A stretch of 64,000 bases of DNA from contig NC_092813.1 of NCBI RefSeq assembly GCF_040954645.1, positions 15,974,136 to 16,038,135 on the forward strand, read 5' to 3'. This document shows, one piece after another, positions 22,511 to 32,913 of this stretch. This DNA comes from Diabrotica undecimpunctata (Eukaryota; Arthropoda; Insecta; Coleoptera; Chrysomelidae). The stretch's first letter is position 1, and each line of letters begins with the position of its first letter. The notes under the pieces were generated by a model that had not been told where the DNA came from, ran no database searches, and worked only from the letters and a program-made list of their open reading frames with translations. Both the position numbers and the translations under genes were made by a program.

Positions 22511-22825
22511 ATGAGCACGTGTTGATATTCGCCGTCTCATTCGTCAAAAGCCTATTAATTTTAATTTATTACCTTAAGCGAGACAGATTCTCATGTTACA
22601 GACCCCAAATTGCGAGCATTTTAAATTCAAATTGTATCGTGTTGATTTTTAAGTTAATATATTGTGTTATATTTATGTTATAGTTATTGTTAAGTTATTT
22701 ACTGGTCGTGTTATTTTTTAGAGTTTAATTTAATTGTGATATAATGATTAAATTTCAAGAAATTCTTACACTAACAGTTTCAAAAGTAAATATTTTTAAA
22801 AATCATATGATACATAGGTCGTACA

Positions 22826-23725
22826 TCAGTACGACCCTGTTTGGCTTACACGTGGTTCTATTGACGATTGGGAATTTGTAGAATGTATAGGGTTTAACCA
22901 TGTTTCCCATCGCGTTAAAATAGGTTGTGGTGGAAGAGGAATGTTAGGTAACATTTCTTTATAAAGTTGAATTCTTATAGGAGATTTAAGAAATACTTTT
23001 TTGACACTGGATATCATGGTATTTACAAGAGGAAACTTTTTTCGTATTTCCTCTGCAACTCTGTTTAATCTATGCGCTACACAAGTAACATGTATTAAAT
23101 CTGGGAAAAATATTTTTAAATTTTGTCCTGCTTTCACCATATAAGGAGCAGCATCCGATAAAATAAGCAGTAATTTATTAGAAGGAATAGTTGTCGGAAG
23201 AAAAAAAGTTGCTAATGTTTCTTATATAAAACGCGAAATTGTTAAAGCTTTTGTTTTCTCAAGTTGCTGGCATGAAATAAGATGAGATTTTGGTAAGGTA
23301 TCTTCTTTAAGAACACCAATCAATAAATGAGCAATATACTTTCCTGATGAATCAGTGGTTTCGTCTACAGATATGTAAAAATAATTATCTGCAATTTCTT
23401 CCTTAATATTAATTAACACCGACGAGTATAGCCCGTTCACATTATTTTTTCTTAGAGACCGATCACTTGGAACATTAAGTTTGCAATATTTTTTTAGAAA
23501 CGAACTAAAATTTACATTTGCTAATTTTGAAAGCGGTATGTTTGCAGACACTAATGCGCGACACAAGCCTTCATTAAAAGTTTCTTGCTCATCTAATTTT
23601 TTTGAAGTAGATTGGAAACATTTAGCCATTGAAGTTTGATGTTTTCCTCCTATTTTTCCTTTTTTTGCAATGTGTGAAGCAGTTCTCACATGTTGGTCTA
23701 TCTGAAATTTCTTCTCACATGCTAT
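22826..23725 (-). pseudogene. hAT transposase, main exon (end of BED finger and catalytic region)
   Basis: The exon begins at 23725 behind an AG splice acceptor (TTTATAG). It starts with ACEKKFQIDQHVRTASH, the second half of a BED zinc finger (two His), and continues through NYFYISVDETTDSSG, containing the first catalytic Asp. A single in-frame TAA at 23222-23224 interrupts it; the frame then continues with [28 protein letters not shown] and the hAT hallmark RWETWL. After that, near 22860, the homology stops and a terminator follows. The stop and the break make the gene non-functional. Confidence 0.8.
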
Positions 23726-23761
23726 CTATAAATAAAAATAAAAACCTTTATTTTAACCCAA

Positions 23762-23800
<39 letters not shown>

Positions 23801-23930
23801 TTTATTAACGCATCAACCACGCAGGGTCATTAGCGTATTTAGATTAATACAATATAGATACAATAAGTAAAATATACATTAGTTTACAATAATAATAATA
23901 ATAATATCTTTGTATGTTACAATGTTCATT

Positions 23931-26900
23931 TTAGATCTTTTGAAGGAGTTGGCAGTCTTTAAGATAGGAAAATATTTTTCGGGTGTCTGTATTTTCTTCT
24001 AGGGCATCTCTTAGGGAGTTGGGTATGTTATATTTTAGTCGTTCACTATTATATTTGGGACACTGTATTAAAAAATGTTTAACCGTTAGAGCACTGTTGC
24101 ACACTTCACACACTGGTTTATTTTTGCGCTGGAATAAATAGTCATGAGTAAGTCGTGTATGGCCGATACGGAGACGGGTAAGTATCACTTGCTCTCTCCT
24201 GTCTTTTATTTTTGGTTTCCAAAGATGTGAATGTTTGTTGACTTCGTATAGCCTTGATGGAGTGTTGTTCCAAGTTTCTTGCCATTTTTGAATTATTTTT
24301 TGTTTTAGGTATGGTTTTAAATCGTTTTGTACCAATATATTACTTTCTTCGGACATCGGGTTAGTTGGTGCGTTCTTAGCCAGTTTATCTACAACTTCGT
24401 TACCTTCAATTCCTATATGAGAAGGCACCCATAAAAAGTGAACTTGGATGTTCTTATTTGCAATGTTTTTAAGTTCTTTTTTAATTAGAAGTAGAAGGGG
24501 GTTGTCACAGTACAATTGAGTCAGTGAGGATAATGAACTTAAAGAATCTGTGATTATTATATATCTTTCTTTGTTTTTGTTTTGTATTAACAATAGTGCT
24601 TTTAGGATTGCAAATAATTCAGCCGAAAAGATGGTTGTAATTGATGGCAATTTGAAACTAACTGAGGAGTCTTCCGAATAAATTGCTGCTCCAACTCTGT
24701 CTTCATTTTTTGACGCATCGGTGTATACGTTGTAGGTATTGCCATATCTGTTTAATAGTGTATAAAACTTTTGTTTAATGACGGTTGATGATATTTCTGA
24801 TTTTCTTAGGCTTGTTAGACTGATGTCGATATCAGGAATAGATATTGTCCATGGTGCTGGGTTGTGGATTGAAGAGGTATCATAGGTTTTTGGAAATTGA
24901 AAATTTAATTTGGATAAGTATGATTTTATACGAAAGTAAAAAGGATGATCAATTTGATGTGTTTGTTGGAATTTATTTGTAAATCGATCAGCAAAAACGT
25001 TATGCAGTACTGGATTATTTCGGTTTGATGAGACTGCCGCTGCATATGTTAGGCTTAGATATTGTCTTCTGAAAGAAAGAGGAAGTTCTCCACTTTCCCA
25101 ATAAAGACTTTGAATGGGACTTGTGTAGTGAGCACCTAAAGAAATACGTAGACATCTATTTTGGATAATATCCAGTGACTTCAAATGTGTTTTTTTGGAG
25201 GAGTTGTAGACGATGGCTCCATAGTCAAGTTTTGATCGAATTATGGATTTGTAAATAAGTATTAAACTTGAATAATCGGCACCCCAGTTTTTAAAGGCAA
25301 GGGATCGTAGTAAATTTTTACCAGGTAGACAGGATTTTTTCAGCTGTTGAATATGTGTCTTCCAAGTTAATTTTTTATCAAACGTCATACCCAAAAATCG
25401 GATTTCTTCTACATAATCTAGTTTTTGTTCGTGTAGATATAATTCTTTTGTTTGGATTTGATTTCTCTTTGAGAAACATATTGCTTTCGTTTTTGTAGTG
25501 TTAAACTGAAGTCCACTTGTAGCTGACCATTTCTCAATGTGTGTTAACGCTTTTTGAATGTGATTGTGAATCGTTGCTATGTTTTTTCCTCTACAGAAAA
25601 TAACTAGGTCGTCAGCGTATAATCTAGCTTTGACGGGGTTTTCAATTTGTGTTAATATCGAATTTATTGCTACTAAGAATAAAGTTGTGCTTAAATTTGA
25701 TCCTTGTGGTATACCATTTTGTTGAATTTTTGTTTGAGAATATGTTCCGTCAACTCGAACTTGAAATTGTCTGTTTTCAAGAAAATTTGAAATGTATTTT
25801 AATATATTACCCCTTATTAACCAGCTGCTGAGTGTTTTAATGATTGAATATTTCCAAACTGTATCATATGCTTTGCTTATATCAAAAAATATTCCAACAC
25901 AATGCTGTTTTATTGCAAATGCTTCGTGGATTTCTGATTCTAAGTCAACGAGATTGTCTAAAGTTGAGCGATGTTTTCGGAAACCACATTGTTCTGGAAT
26001 AATTAATTTGTTTGCTTCTAAATACCACATAAGCCTATTGTTTATTATCTTTTCTAATATTTTACCTATGCTACATGTGAGTGATATCGGTCGATATGTT
26101 TGTGGATCTGATTTTGGTTTAGTTGGTTTTTGAATAGGTATTATGATTGAATTTTTCCATGATTTAGGAAATACGTTTCTGGATAAGATTATATTGTAGA
26201 TTTTGAGTAGGTGTTCTTTAGATTGAGGGCCTAAATTTTTAAGAAATATAAACGGTATATTGTCGGGTCCAGGACAAGTGTTCTTACAATTCTGAAATAC
26301 ATTTTCTAATTCTTCCTTTGTTATTTGTATATTGAGATCGTTATTGTTTTGATCGTAATATTCTATAGGATTTTTTTCTTCTTTTATTTTGATTTTTAAG
26401 AAATTGGAAGTATAATTTAAGTTACTTGAGTTATATTCATAAGTAGATGCTAGTATATTGGATATTTCTTCTGGGCTTTTATAAATAGTGTTATTTTGAG
26501 TTAAAAAGTTTATTGATTTATGGGGTTTGGAACAAGACATTTTGTTGACTTTTTTCCATATAGCTGTTATAGGAGTTGAGCTATGTATTGTGGTGACATA
26601 TTCTCTCCAAGAGTCACGTTTGGCTTTTTTAATGGTATACCTAGCGACTGCCCTTAATTTTTTGAATTCTATAGAATTTTCTTGAGTTTTTTGTCGTTTG
26701 AATTTATTAAAAGCTTGTTTCGATTGTTTTAATGCTTCTTTGCAGTCATGATTCCACCAAGGTACCGACTGATGTTTGTGATCGTACTTAATTATTCCAA
26801 CATACTTTTTTGCTGATTCTGTGATTAGGTTTGTCAGAGAGTATATTGTTTTGTCTATATCTACATTGTCATTTAGGTTTTGCAGGTTGTTTTCAACGTA

Positions 26901-27566
26901 ATTTTGAAATTCTGTCCAATTTGCGCCTTTTAAATTCCATTTTAGTTGTTGCGGGGTAGTTGATTGTAGTTCATTGCTTATTATGATAGGGTAGTGATCA
27001 CTATCATATAGATCTGGTAACACATCCCACGTAAGAGTATGTGTAATTGATGGTTCGCAAATACATAGATCTATACAAGAGCCTTCACCTGTTCTTGTGT
27101 CAAAGCGCGTATGTTGTCCGTCGTTAAGAATATTTAGGTTGACTTCTTCTATTATTTTTTCTATTTTTCGACCTAGAGATGTTAGTTTTGCTGAACCCCA
27201 TAACGGATTATGTGCATTGAAATCTCCAATTATTATCCTTGGAGCAGGTAGTTGATTTAATAAGTTTGAAATTTCTTTTGAATCGGGTTCTTTATTGGGG
27301 GGAATGTAAATATTGCAAATTGAAAAAGAAATTGTGTCTGTGACTCTAATTCCAATTGCTTCAATAGTTGTTGTGAGTTTTATCAGTTTAGCGTCAAAGC
27401 TATCTTTTATGTAGATTGCTACCCCTCCGCTTGCAATTTTCGAATTTTCTCGATTTCTAAAAAAACAATTGAAATTCTTCAAGTCATGAGCTTTGTTGTT
27501 TTTGAAGTGGGTTTCTTGTAAACATATCAGACTAGGTTTATGTTTTGAAATTAGTAATTTTAACAT
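23931..27566 (-). CDS. ORF2 of LINE C: endonuclease, reverse transcriptase, RNase H
   Basis: A 1211-residue protein able to nick DNA, reverse-transcribe the element RNA at the nick and degrade RNA in hybrids. Endonuclease, residues 1-210: CLQETHFKN, IIGDFNAHNPLWGS, DSDHYPII. Reverse transcriptase, about 430-720: RPISLTCSIGKILEK, FFDISKAYDTVW, NGIPQGSNLSTTLF and the catalytic LYADDLVIFC. RNase H, about 960-1085: VYTDASKN, FSAELFAIL, ITDSLSSLSS and WVPSHIGIEGNEVVDKLA, with all acidic residues present. A C-x2-C-x7-H-x4-C zinc motif (CEVCNSALTVKHFLIQC) lies near the C-terminus. The conserved start of the endonuclease (IQWNINGYYTH) lies upstream of the first ATG, so the true start is probably a non-AUG codon between 27567 and 27626, or this copy has lost its ATG. 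Confidence 0.95.
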   Translation of the reverse strand: MLKLLISKHKPSLICLQETHFKNNKAHDLKNFNCFFRNRENSKIASGGVAIYIKDSFDAKLIKLTTTIEAIGIRVTDTISFSICNIYIPPNKEPDSKEISNLLNQLPAPRIIIGDFNAHNPLWGSAKLTSLGRKIEKIIEEVNLNILNDGQHTRFDTRTGEGSCIDLCICEPSITHTLTWDVLPDLYDSDHYPIIISNELQSTTPQQLKWNLKGANWTEFQNYVENNLQNLNDNVDIDKTIYSLTNLITESAKKYVGIIKYDHKHQSVPWWNHDCKEALKQSKQAFNKFKRQKTQENSIEFKKLRAVARYTIKKAKRDSWREYVTTIHSSTPITAIWKKVNKMSCSKPHKSINFLTQNNTIYKSPEEISNILASTYEYNSSNLNYTSNFLKIKIKEEKNPIEYYDQNNNDLNIQITKEELENVFQNCKNTCPGPDNIPFIFLKNLGPQSKEHLLKIYNIILSRNVFPKSWKNSIIIPIQKPTKPKSDPQTYRPISLTCSIGKILEKIINNRLMWYLEANKLIIPEQCGFRKHRSTLDNLVDLESEIHEAFAIKQHCVGIFFDISKAYDTVWKYSIIKTLSSWLIRGNILKYISNFLENRQFQVRVDGTYSQTKIQQNGIPQGSNLSTTLFLVAINSILTQIENPVKARLYADDLVIFCRGKNIATIHNHIQKALTHIEKWSATSGLQFNTTKTKAICFSKRNQIQTKELYLHEQKLDYVEEIRFLGMTFDKKLTWKTHIQQLKKSCLPGKNLLRSLAFKNWGADYSSLILIYKSIIRSKLDYGAIVYNSSKKTHLKSLDIIQNRCLRISLGAHYTSPIQSLYWESGELPLSFRRQYLSLTYAAAVSSNRNNPVLHNVFADRFTNKFQQTHQIDHPFYFRIKSYLSKLNFQFPKTYDTSSIHNPAPWTISIPDIDISLTSLRKSEISSTVIKQKFYTLLNRYGNTYNVYTDASKNEDRVGAAIYSEDSSVSFKLPSITTIFSAELFAILKALLLIQNKNKERYIIITDSLSSLSSLTQLYCDNPLLLLIKKELKNIANKNIQVHFLWVPSHIGIEGNEVVDKLAKNAPTNPMSEESNILVQNDLKPYLKQKIIQKWQETWNNTPSRLYEVNKHSHLWKPKIKDRREQVILTRLRIGHTRLTHDYLFQRKNKPVCEVCNSALTVKHFLIQCPKYNSERLKYNIPNSLRDALEENTDTRKIFSYLKDCQLLQKI

Positions 27567-27629
27567 TTCTAAATGGGTGTAATACCCATTTATGTTCCAT
27601 TGAATTAGAGAGTTTAAAATGATGTGTTA

Positions 27630-29012
27630 TTAATTTTCTATTGATGCGTCGCTTTCTAAGTCTGTTTGAAGGTCTAAGTTGATTTGCTTTAATATTTTAT
27701 TTTTTATTCGAGTGCATTTGACTTTAATTTTTCGGTCCTTTAGGTAAGGGTATATATTAGTTAATAGATCTGTGACCTCTGCTGTTTCTTCTGTATACAT
27801 TTTGGTGACACTTAACGGGTCTGGTGAGTTCTCACAGTTTTCAAAAAAGTCTAATAACTGTTTGTAAGTTATAGGGTAGTTGGAATTTGGGTTCTCAAAT
27901 AAAGGTTTACAGTATCTTAGCATTTCTTCTAGTGTTTTTTGTGGTTTGACATTTTGATCTGATTTTACTTTCTTCTCTTTATTTTTTGGTGTAATAAAAG
28001 TAGGTTCCTCTGTAGATGTAGTAGCTGGTGGAGAAACTTGGGAGATTGTGCGTTTGTTTTGTGCTTTCCCTGTGTTTATATGCGTTGCCTTATTTTCTAT
28101 ATCTATTTTTGGGTAGTTTGTTGTTTCTGAATCTTCTTTGGTTAGCTGCATGTGTGGTTTTTCTTGTTGGCTATTTTGTGGTTGGGTTTCTTGTTGTGTG
28201 CTTTCTTCTTTTGATTGTTGTTGTTTAGTGTTTGTCTGGGTTTTTTGAGTTGATAGATTAGTTGTATTTTCAATTGGGTTTATATTTGGAACTGGATTAT
28301 TTGATGTTGAATTATCTGTTGTAATCGCAGTAGACATTGGACAATTTTTTGTTAAGTGGTTGGTTTGTTTACATGTTTGACAAGCTTGGTTATCTAATGA
28401 AAGGAAAATTCTGTATGTCGTTTCCTCATATGTGATAAGAAAAGAATCAGGTAAGGGCTGGTTATTTATTGGAGATATGTATGTTTGGCGTCTGAAACTC
28501 AAAATATGTTGGAATTGTGGTGTTGATGTGCCTATTCTTAGGAATGTTATAGGTGACAGAAGATTTAATCCATGTGATTTTAATGCGGATATTAGGACTG
28601 AGTGTGGGATTGAGGGACAGACATTGGACAATACTAATCGCTGACTGGGGCTAATTAGTCTACGAGCTTGTAGGAGTTGATGGTTTATTTGAATTTTTTC
28701 ATTTCTGTTTATGAAATCCTCAGCTAGTTTTTCGTTTGCTAAATAAATACATACTCTATTATTTGATAATTTTGAACAGAAGGATATCTGGGTTGGTTGT
28801 ATCAGATGACTCAAAGCGGACAAGTAATCATCTAGTTTGGTATTTTCAATTGAATCAAAAATAATTGCTTGTTTTCTTGATGGAAATATATTGGATTGTT
28901 GTGTTTGATTGGTTACGGAAGAATATGTAGGTGATCCATTAAATTGATATGATGAGGAGCTGTTTGGTGTATTGTTAGTTGTAGGAATTTCAGATTGAAT
29001 AGAACTATCCAT
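27630..29012 (-). CDS. ORF1 of LINE C: gag-like RNA-binding protein
   Basis: A 460-residue protein starting at ATG 29012. Residues 1-50 are Ser/Asn/Gln-rich. Residues 50-200 form the conserved gag-like region (SNNRVCIYLA, RRLISPSQRLVLSNVCPSIP). A zinc knuckle CQTCKQTNHLTKNC (C-x2-C-x4-H-x4-C) lies near residue 215. A long polar Gln/Thr/Asn tail follows, with a lysine-rich patch PKNKEKKVKSDQ near 345 and an acidic C-terminus. It is expected to bind LINE RNA and form the ribonucleoprotein. It ends in two consecutive TAA codons in the same frame as ORF2. Confidence 0.9.
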   Translation of the reverse strand: MDSSIQSEIPTTNNTPNSSSSYQFNGSPTYSSVTNQTQQSNIFPSRKQAIIFDSIENTKLDDYLSALSHLIQPTQISFCSKLSNNRVCIYLANEKLAEDFINRNEKIQINHQLLQARRLISPSQRLVLSNVCPSIPHSVLISALKSHGLNLLSPITFLRIGTSTPQFQHILSFRRQTYISPINNQPLPDSFLITYEETTYRIFLSLDNQACQTCKQTNHLTKNCPMSTAITTDNSTSNNPVPNINPIENTTNLSTQKTQTNTKQQQSKEESTQQETQPQNSQQEKPHMQLTKEDSETTNYPKIDIENKATHINTGKAQNKRTISQVSPPATTSTEEPTFITPKNKEKKVKSDQNVKPQKTLEEMLRYCKPLFENPNSNYPITYKQLLDFFENCENSPDPLSVTKMYTEETAEVTDLLTNIYPYLKDRKIKVKCTRIKNKILKQINLDLQTDLESDASIEN

Positions 29013-29323
29013 TTTTAATTATCATTTGTAACTGGAGTACGGTCCTGGCAAACAACCTTCTTAGTCTGTAGTGGAACAGGTTTGGTATAAATACCTGTCC
29101 TAGATTTTGTAGGTTATCCAAAATAATATTTGATAATAGTAAAAACTGTTATGTTTAAAGTAACTTACTATCTCTGTTGTGTTTATTTTTGTTATTTCAC
29201 TGCTGGATCACTAATTAACGAAAATATTTTTAGTATTTCACTAGTTTTTAAATTAATTATGAGAGCTCGATTTAAAACACGTATTAGCTACTATGTTCCT
29301 AACCCAACCTTTAAAATATAAAA

Positions 29324-29846
29324 ACATACAAGGTGTTTTTGGTTAATCAAATAACTGGTTTGGAAAAAAAAAACATTCGCTAAGTGTTTTAAATGCAGTA
29401 TTAATCCACAAATTAGTTTTTGTTACTAACCATTAGTACCTCATATAACTTATTTTAAAATTCAACAAAAGTTTTTTTTTGTTAATTCAATTACAATAAA
29501 AATAATTGTGTTTTAGAATAGCTGACTTCATAAAAAAAAGTAAAGGTGCAAAATTTTTCTAAATACACACCATTGTATTGTACCATGGACAATTTTTTCT
29601 CACTAAAGGAAGCTATTTTTCATTTAAAAACAACCTACGAGTACTAAATTTCAAGTAAATACGTTTATTGGTTTTAAAGTTATTGTTGTTATTAACTAAA
29701 AGAATTTAATTTTTTTTAATTTTAACACCCTGTATCTCGAAAAGTAAATAAGTTTGACCCCTCATTAACTATATCGTTTTGTTCAATTTTTCGAGAAGTA
29801 TCTACAGTCAAACGTTGTAAGTGTCATTTGGAAACACCCTGTATGT
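29324..29846. mobile_element. Putative MITE in the hAT intron, TIR ACATACARGGTGTTT
   Basis: The segment begins ACATACAAGGTGTTT and ends AAACACCCTGTATGT, inverted copies that differ at one of 15 positions. It is 523 bp with no coding frame, as expected for a non-autonomous DNA element. A second internal ACACCCTGTAT occurs at 29726-29736 facing the same way as the right end, so the right part may be a nested or duplicated terminus. No certain target duplication was found. Confidence 0.45.
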
Positions 29847-29887
29847 ATGAAATATTAGATATTTAATAGAAAATATTAGATACTTAC

Positions 29888-29983
29888 AATTTTGCCACAG
29901 ACTGAACAGTAGATTTTTCCCATATCCATAGACAGCTCTTTATAAGGTTTAATCCAAGTTGAAGCACTGGTTGTTTTAGGCAT
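29888..29983 (-). pseudogene. hAT transposase exon 1 (first half of BED zinc finger)
   Basis: A short minus-strand frame starting at ATG 29983 (the frame stays open to 30058) reads MPKTTSASTWIKPYKEL and ends with YCSVCGKI. The two cysteines of a BED finger are followed immediately by a consensus splice donor GTAAGTA at 29881-29887. Joined in phase to the exon at 23725, it would give a CxxC...HxxxxxH finger with normal spacing. The intron is now over 6 kb because of the LINE at 23767-29299. Confidence 0.75.
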
Positions 29984-30313
29984 TATAAAATCACAATCTT
30001 CCGTTTTGTTACGCACAACAGTCATTAAATAACAAAATTTTATATAATTACTTAACAAAATTTATTTCGAGAAATAACCTAAATTTCTAAGCCCAGTTAA
30101 AATAGTAACCTTTGTTTTATTCCATTTGTTTTAAACCTATTATCCGTGACCCAGTCTAGTTTATGTTTTAATTCAATGTCTTGATGAGTCGCTAGACAAG
30201 AAGCGAGTAACCATGTTTGTTCCTTTACTGATAACCAAATATGCATTGTAATAATTATTTTCTCTTCTTTCCTTTGGGAAGAACTTAAAAAAGTTGTGAC
30301 TTTTTTACCTTTT
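29984..30313. other. hAT 5' flank, no certain gene
   Basis: A 75-codon minus-strand frame at 30097-30324 resembles no family known to me. One AAATATGC motif at 30236-30243 matches the subterminal motif of the other hAT end, but it is single. Confidence 0.25.
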
Positions 30314-32913
30314 AGCACCTCCAAACGAACTCAATTTAAATTTACGAGTTTTGTCAAAAGATACCAACAGAAAACAGCTCCAAATTTAATAGACCTACAG
30401 AATGTGTTTCATTTTTCATCTAAAACAAAAATATTTTTCGTCTGGTCTGATTAACTCTATTTTATTTACGTGGTAAACAAAACTTGTTCTATTTATATCA
30501 TAAAGATAAACAACAGATAAATATATGAGTTTTATGTAAAATAACAAGGAAAATCAGTTCCAATTTTACTAGGACAATACCGTGTGTTGTATTTTCCTTC
30601 TTAAACAAAATAATTTTTCTTCAATTCCAATTCACTGTATTATGTTTACATTGAACAGGAAACTCCTTTTACTTGCACCATCAGACAAACTCGATTTAAG
30701 TTTAAAACTTTAACAAAAGGTACCAACAGAAAACAGCTCAAAATTTATTAGTCCTATAGAATGTGTTTTATTTTCCATTTAAAACAAAAATATTTCTCGT
30801 CAGGTGTGATTCACTCTATTATATTTACGCGGTAAACAAAACTTGTAAAACTATTTATAGCATAAAATAAACAACAACTAAATATACGAGTTTTACCTGA
30901 AAGAACAAAGAGAAACCAGCTCCAATTACACTAGGGCTATACCATGTGTTTTATTTTTCATCGAAAATAAAAATATTTTTGGACATGTCCGCTTCACTCT
31001 ATAATATTAATGTTGCACAGGAAACTTCTTTTATTTGCACCATCAGATAAAATCGAGCTAAATATACGAGTTTTATAAGATGTGACAAACAGAAAACAGC
31101 TCCAAGTTTTGTCAGGATTCACTCTAATATATTTGCATTGTAAAAGAAACTTATTCTATTAATATCATAAGAGAAGCACCAGCTAAATATATGAGTTTGA
31201 CCTAGAACAGAGACAAAATAGATTCACTCTTCCTAGGGCTATTCCATGTGTTTTACTTTCCATCTAAAACCAAATTATTTTTCGTTAGGTCAAATTCACT
31301 GTATTATATTTACGTTGTACATGAAACTTGTTGCTGCACCATGCGTTTTATTTTCCTTCTAAAACAAAATTATTTTTCATCAGTTCAGATTCACACTACT
31401 ATTTTTTCGTTTTAAACGAAACTTGTTCTATTCATATCATAAGATAAACATGAGTTTAATATATGAGTTTTGTTGGAAGGTACCTATAGAAAACAGCTCC
31501 AAATTTACTAGACCTATAGAATGTGTTTTATTTTCCCTCTAAAACAAAATTAGTTTTTGTAGGTATGATTACACTGTATTATATTTATTTTGTACAGGAG
31601 ACTTGTTAATGCACTATTTTAATGCACGTATGTTTTAATATCCTTCTAAATAAAATTATATTTCGTCATGTCCGATTTACTGTATTTTATTTACCATGTA
31701 CAGGAATCTTGTTCTATTTATAACATAAGATAAATACGAGCTAAATATACGAGTTTACCTTAAAAAATAAAGAGAAAATAAATCCAATTACACTGGGGCA
31801 ATACCATGTGTTTTATTTTCCATCTAAATTAAAATCATTTTTTGTCGGAACTAATTTACTGTATTATATTTACGTTTTACAGGAAACTTGTTGTTGCACC
31901 ATGTGTTATATTTTCCTTCTAAAACAAAATTATTTTTTGTCAGTTCAGATTCACACTACTTTTTTTTTCATTGTAAACGAAATTTGTTCTATTCATATCC
32001 TAATATAAACACCAGCTAAATATACGAGTTTTACCTAAAAGAACAAAAAACAAATAGCTCCAATTTTACTAGCACTACACCATATGTTTTATTTTCCTTC
32101 TTAAACACAATAATTGTTTGTCAGGTCCAATTCACTGTATTAAGTTTACGTTGAACAGAAAACTCTTTCTATTAGCACCATCAGACAAACTCGATTTAAA
32201 TTTACGAGTTTTGTCAGAAAGAACCAACAGAAAATAGCTCCAAATTTAGTAGACTTACAGAATGTGTTTTATTTTCCATCTAAATTAAAAATATTTTTCG
32301 TCAGGTCTAATTCTCTGCATTATATTTATGTTTTAGAGGAAACTTGTTGATGCATCATGTGTTTTATTTTCCTTTTAAAACAAAATTAGTTTTCGTATGT
32401 CCGATTCAGTGCTTTATATTTATGTTGTACAGGAAACTTGTTCTGTTGATAACATAAGATAAATACGGGCTAAATATACGACCATTACCTAAGAAAACGA
32501 AGAGAAAACAGATCCAGTTCTACTAGGGCTATACCATGTATTTTATTTTCCAAATAAAACAAGAATATTTTTCTTTAGGTCCGATTCACTCTATTATATT
32601 TACGTTGTAAACAAAACTTGTTTTATTAATATCGTAAGACAAATATCAGCTAAATATATGAGTTGTGCCTGAAAGAAAAGAAAAAATGGGCTAAATTATC
32701 CTAGGGCTATATGATGAGTGTTATTTTTCATCTAAGGCAAAATTATTTGTTAGGTTTGATTCTCTGTATTATACTTAAGTTGAATACAAAACATATTGAT
32801 GCACGATGTGTTTTATTTTCATTCTACGACAAAATTATTTTTTATCAGTTCAGATTCAGAGAAAACAGTTTTACTTTTAGCAGGGCTATTCCATGTGTTT
32901 TACTTTCCATCTA
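30314..32913 (+). repeat. ~180-bp satellite array, left block
   Basis: Diverged tandem units recur about every 180 bp. Landmarks repeated in each unit are GAAAACAGCTCCAA, TGTGTTTTATTTTCCATCTAAAACAAAA, TTTTTCGTCAGGTC, TTCACTGTATTATATTTACG and AAATATACGAGTTTTACC. Some units are shortened. The same array, in the same orientation, resumes at 53920 on the other side of the 21-kb palindromic element. Confidence 0.9.

Larger units (their letters stand above)
23767..29299 (-). mobile_element. I-like non-LTR retrotransposon C, full length, ORFs open
   Basis: A complete minus-strand LINE of 5.5 kb. The 13-bp duplication TAACCCAACCTTT lies at 23754-23766 and 29300-29312. A poly(A) tail (T run on the plus strand, about 33 bp) ends at 23767, preceded by an AATAAA signal. 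The 5' leader is 29013-29299. ORF1 (460 codons) and ORF2 (1211 codons) are uninterrupted, so it is a young copy and perhaps recently active. It sits inside the intron of the hAT transposase. The 3' untranslated region holds an (ATT)n stretch at 23886-23906. Confidence 0.95.
22051..30313 (-). mobile_element. hAT DNA transposon carrying a LINE in its intron
   Basis: Minus-strand hAT transposase pieces lie on both sides of a complete I-like LINE: the 5' exon at 29888-29983 and the remainder at 22204-23725. The left (3') end region 22055-22150 has at least five AAATATGC motifs, which look like the subterminal repeats typical of hAT ends. Neither exact terminus nor an 8-bp duplication could be identified, so the outer limits given are approximate; the right limit is where the satellite array begins. 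Confidence 0.65.

Noticed and set aside
28028..28644. Plus-strand hydrophobic frames over LINE C ORF1
   Set aside because: They are antisense to an intact, domain-supported ORF1; the hydrophobicity reflects reverse-complemented Asn/Gln/Lys codons.
30097..30324. 75-codon minus-strand frame near the hAT 5' end
   Set aside because: No recognisable family. It runs into the satellite boundary and is probably a chance frame.
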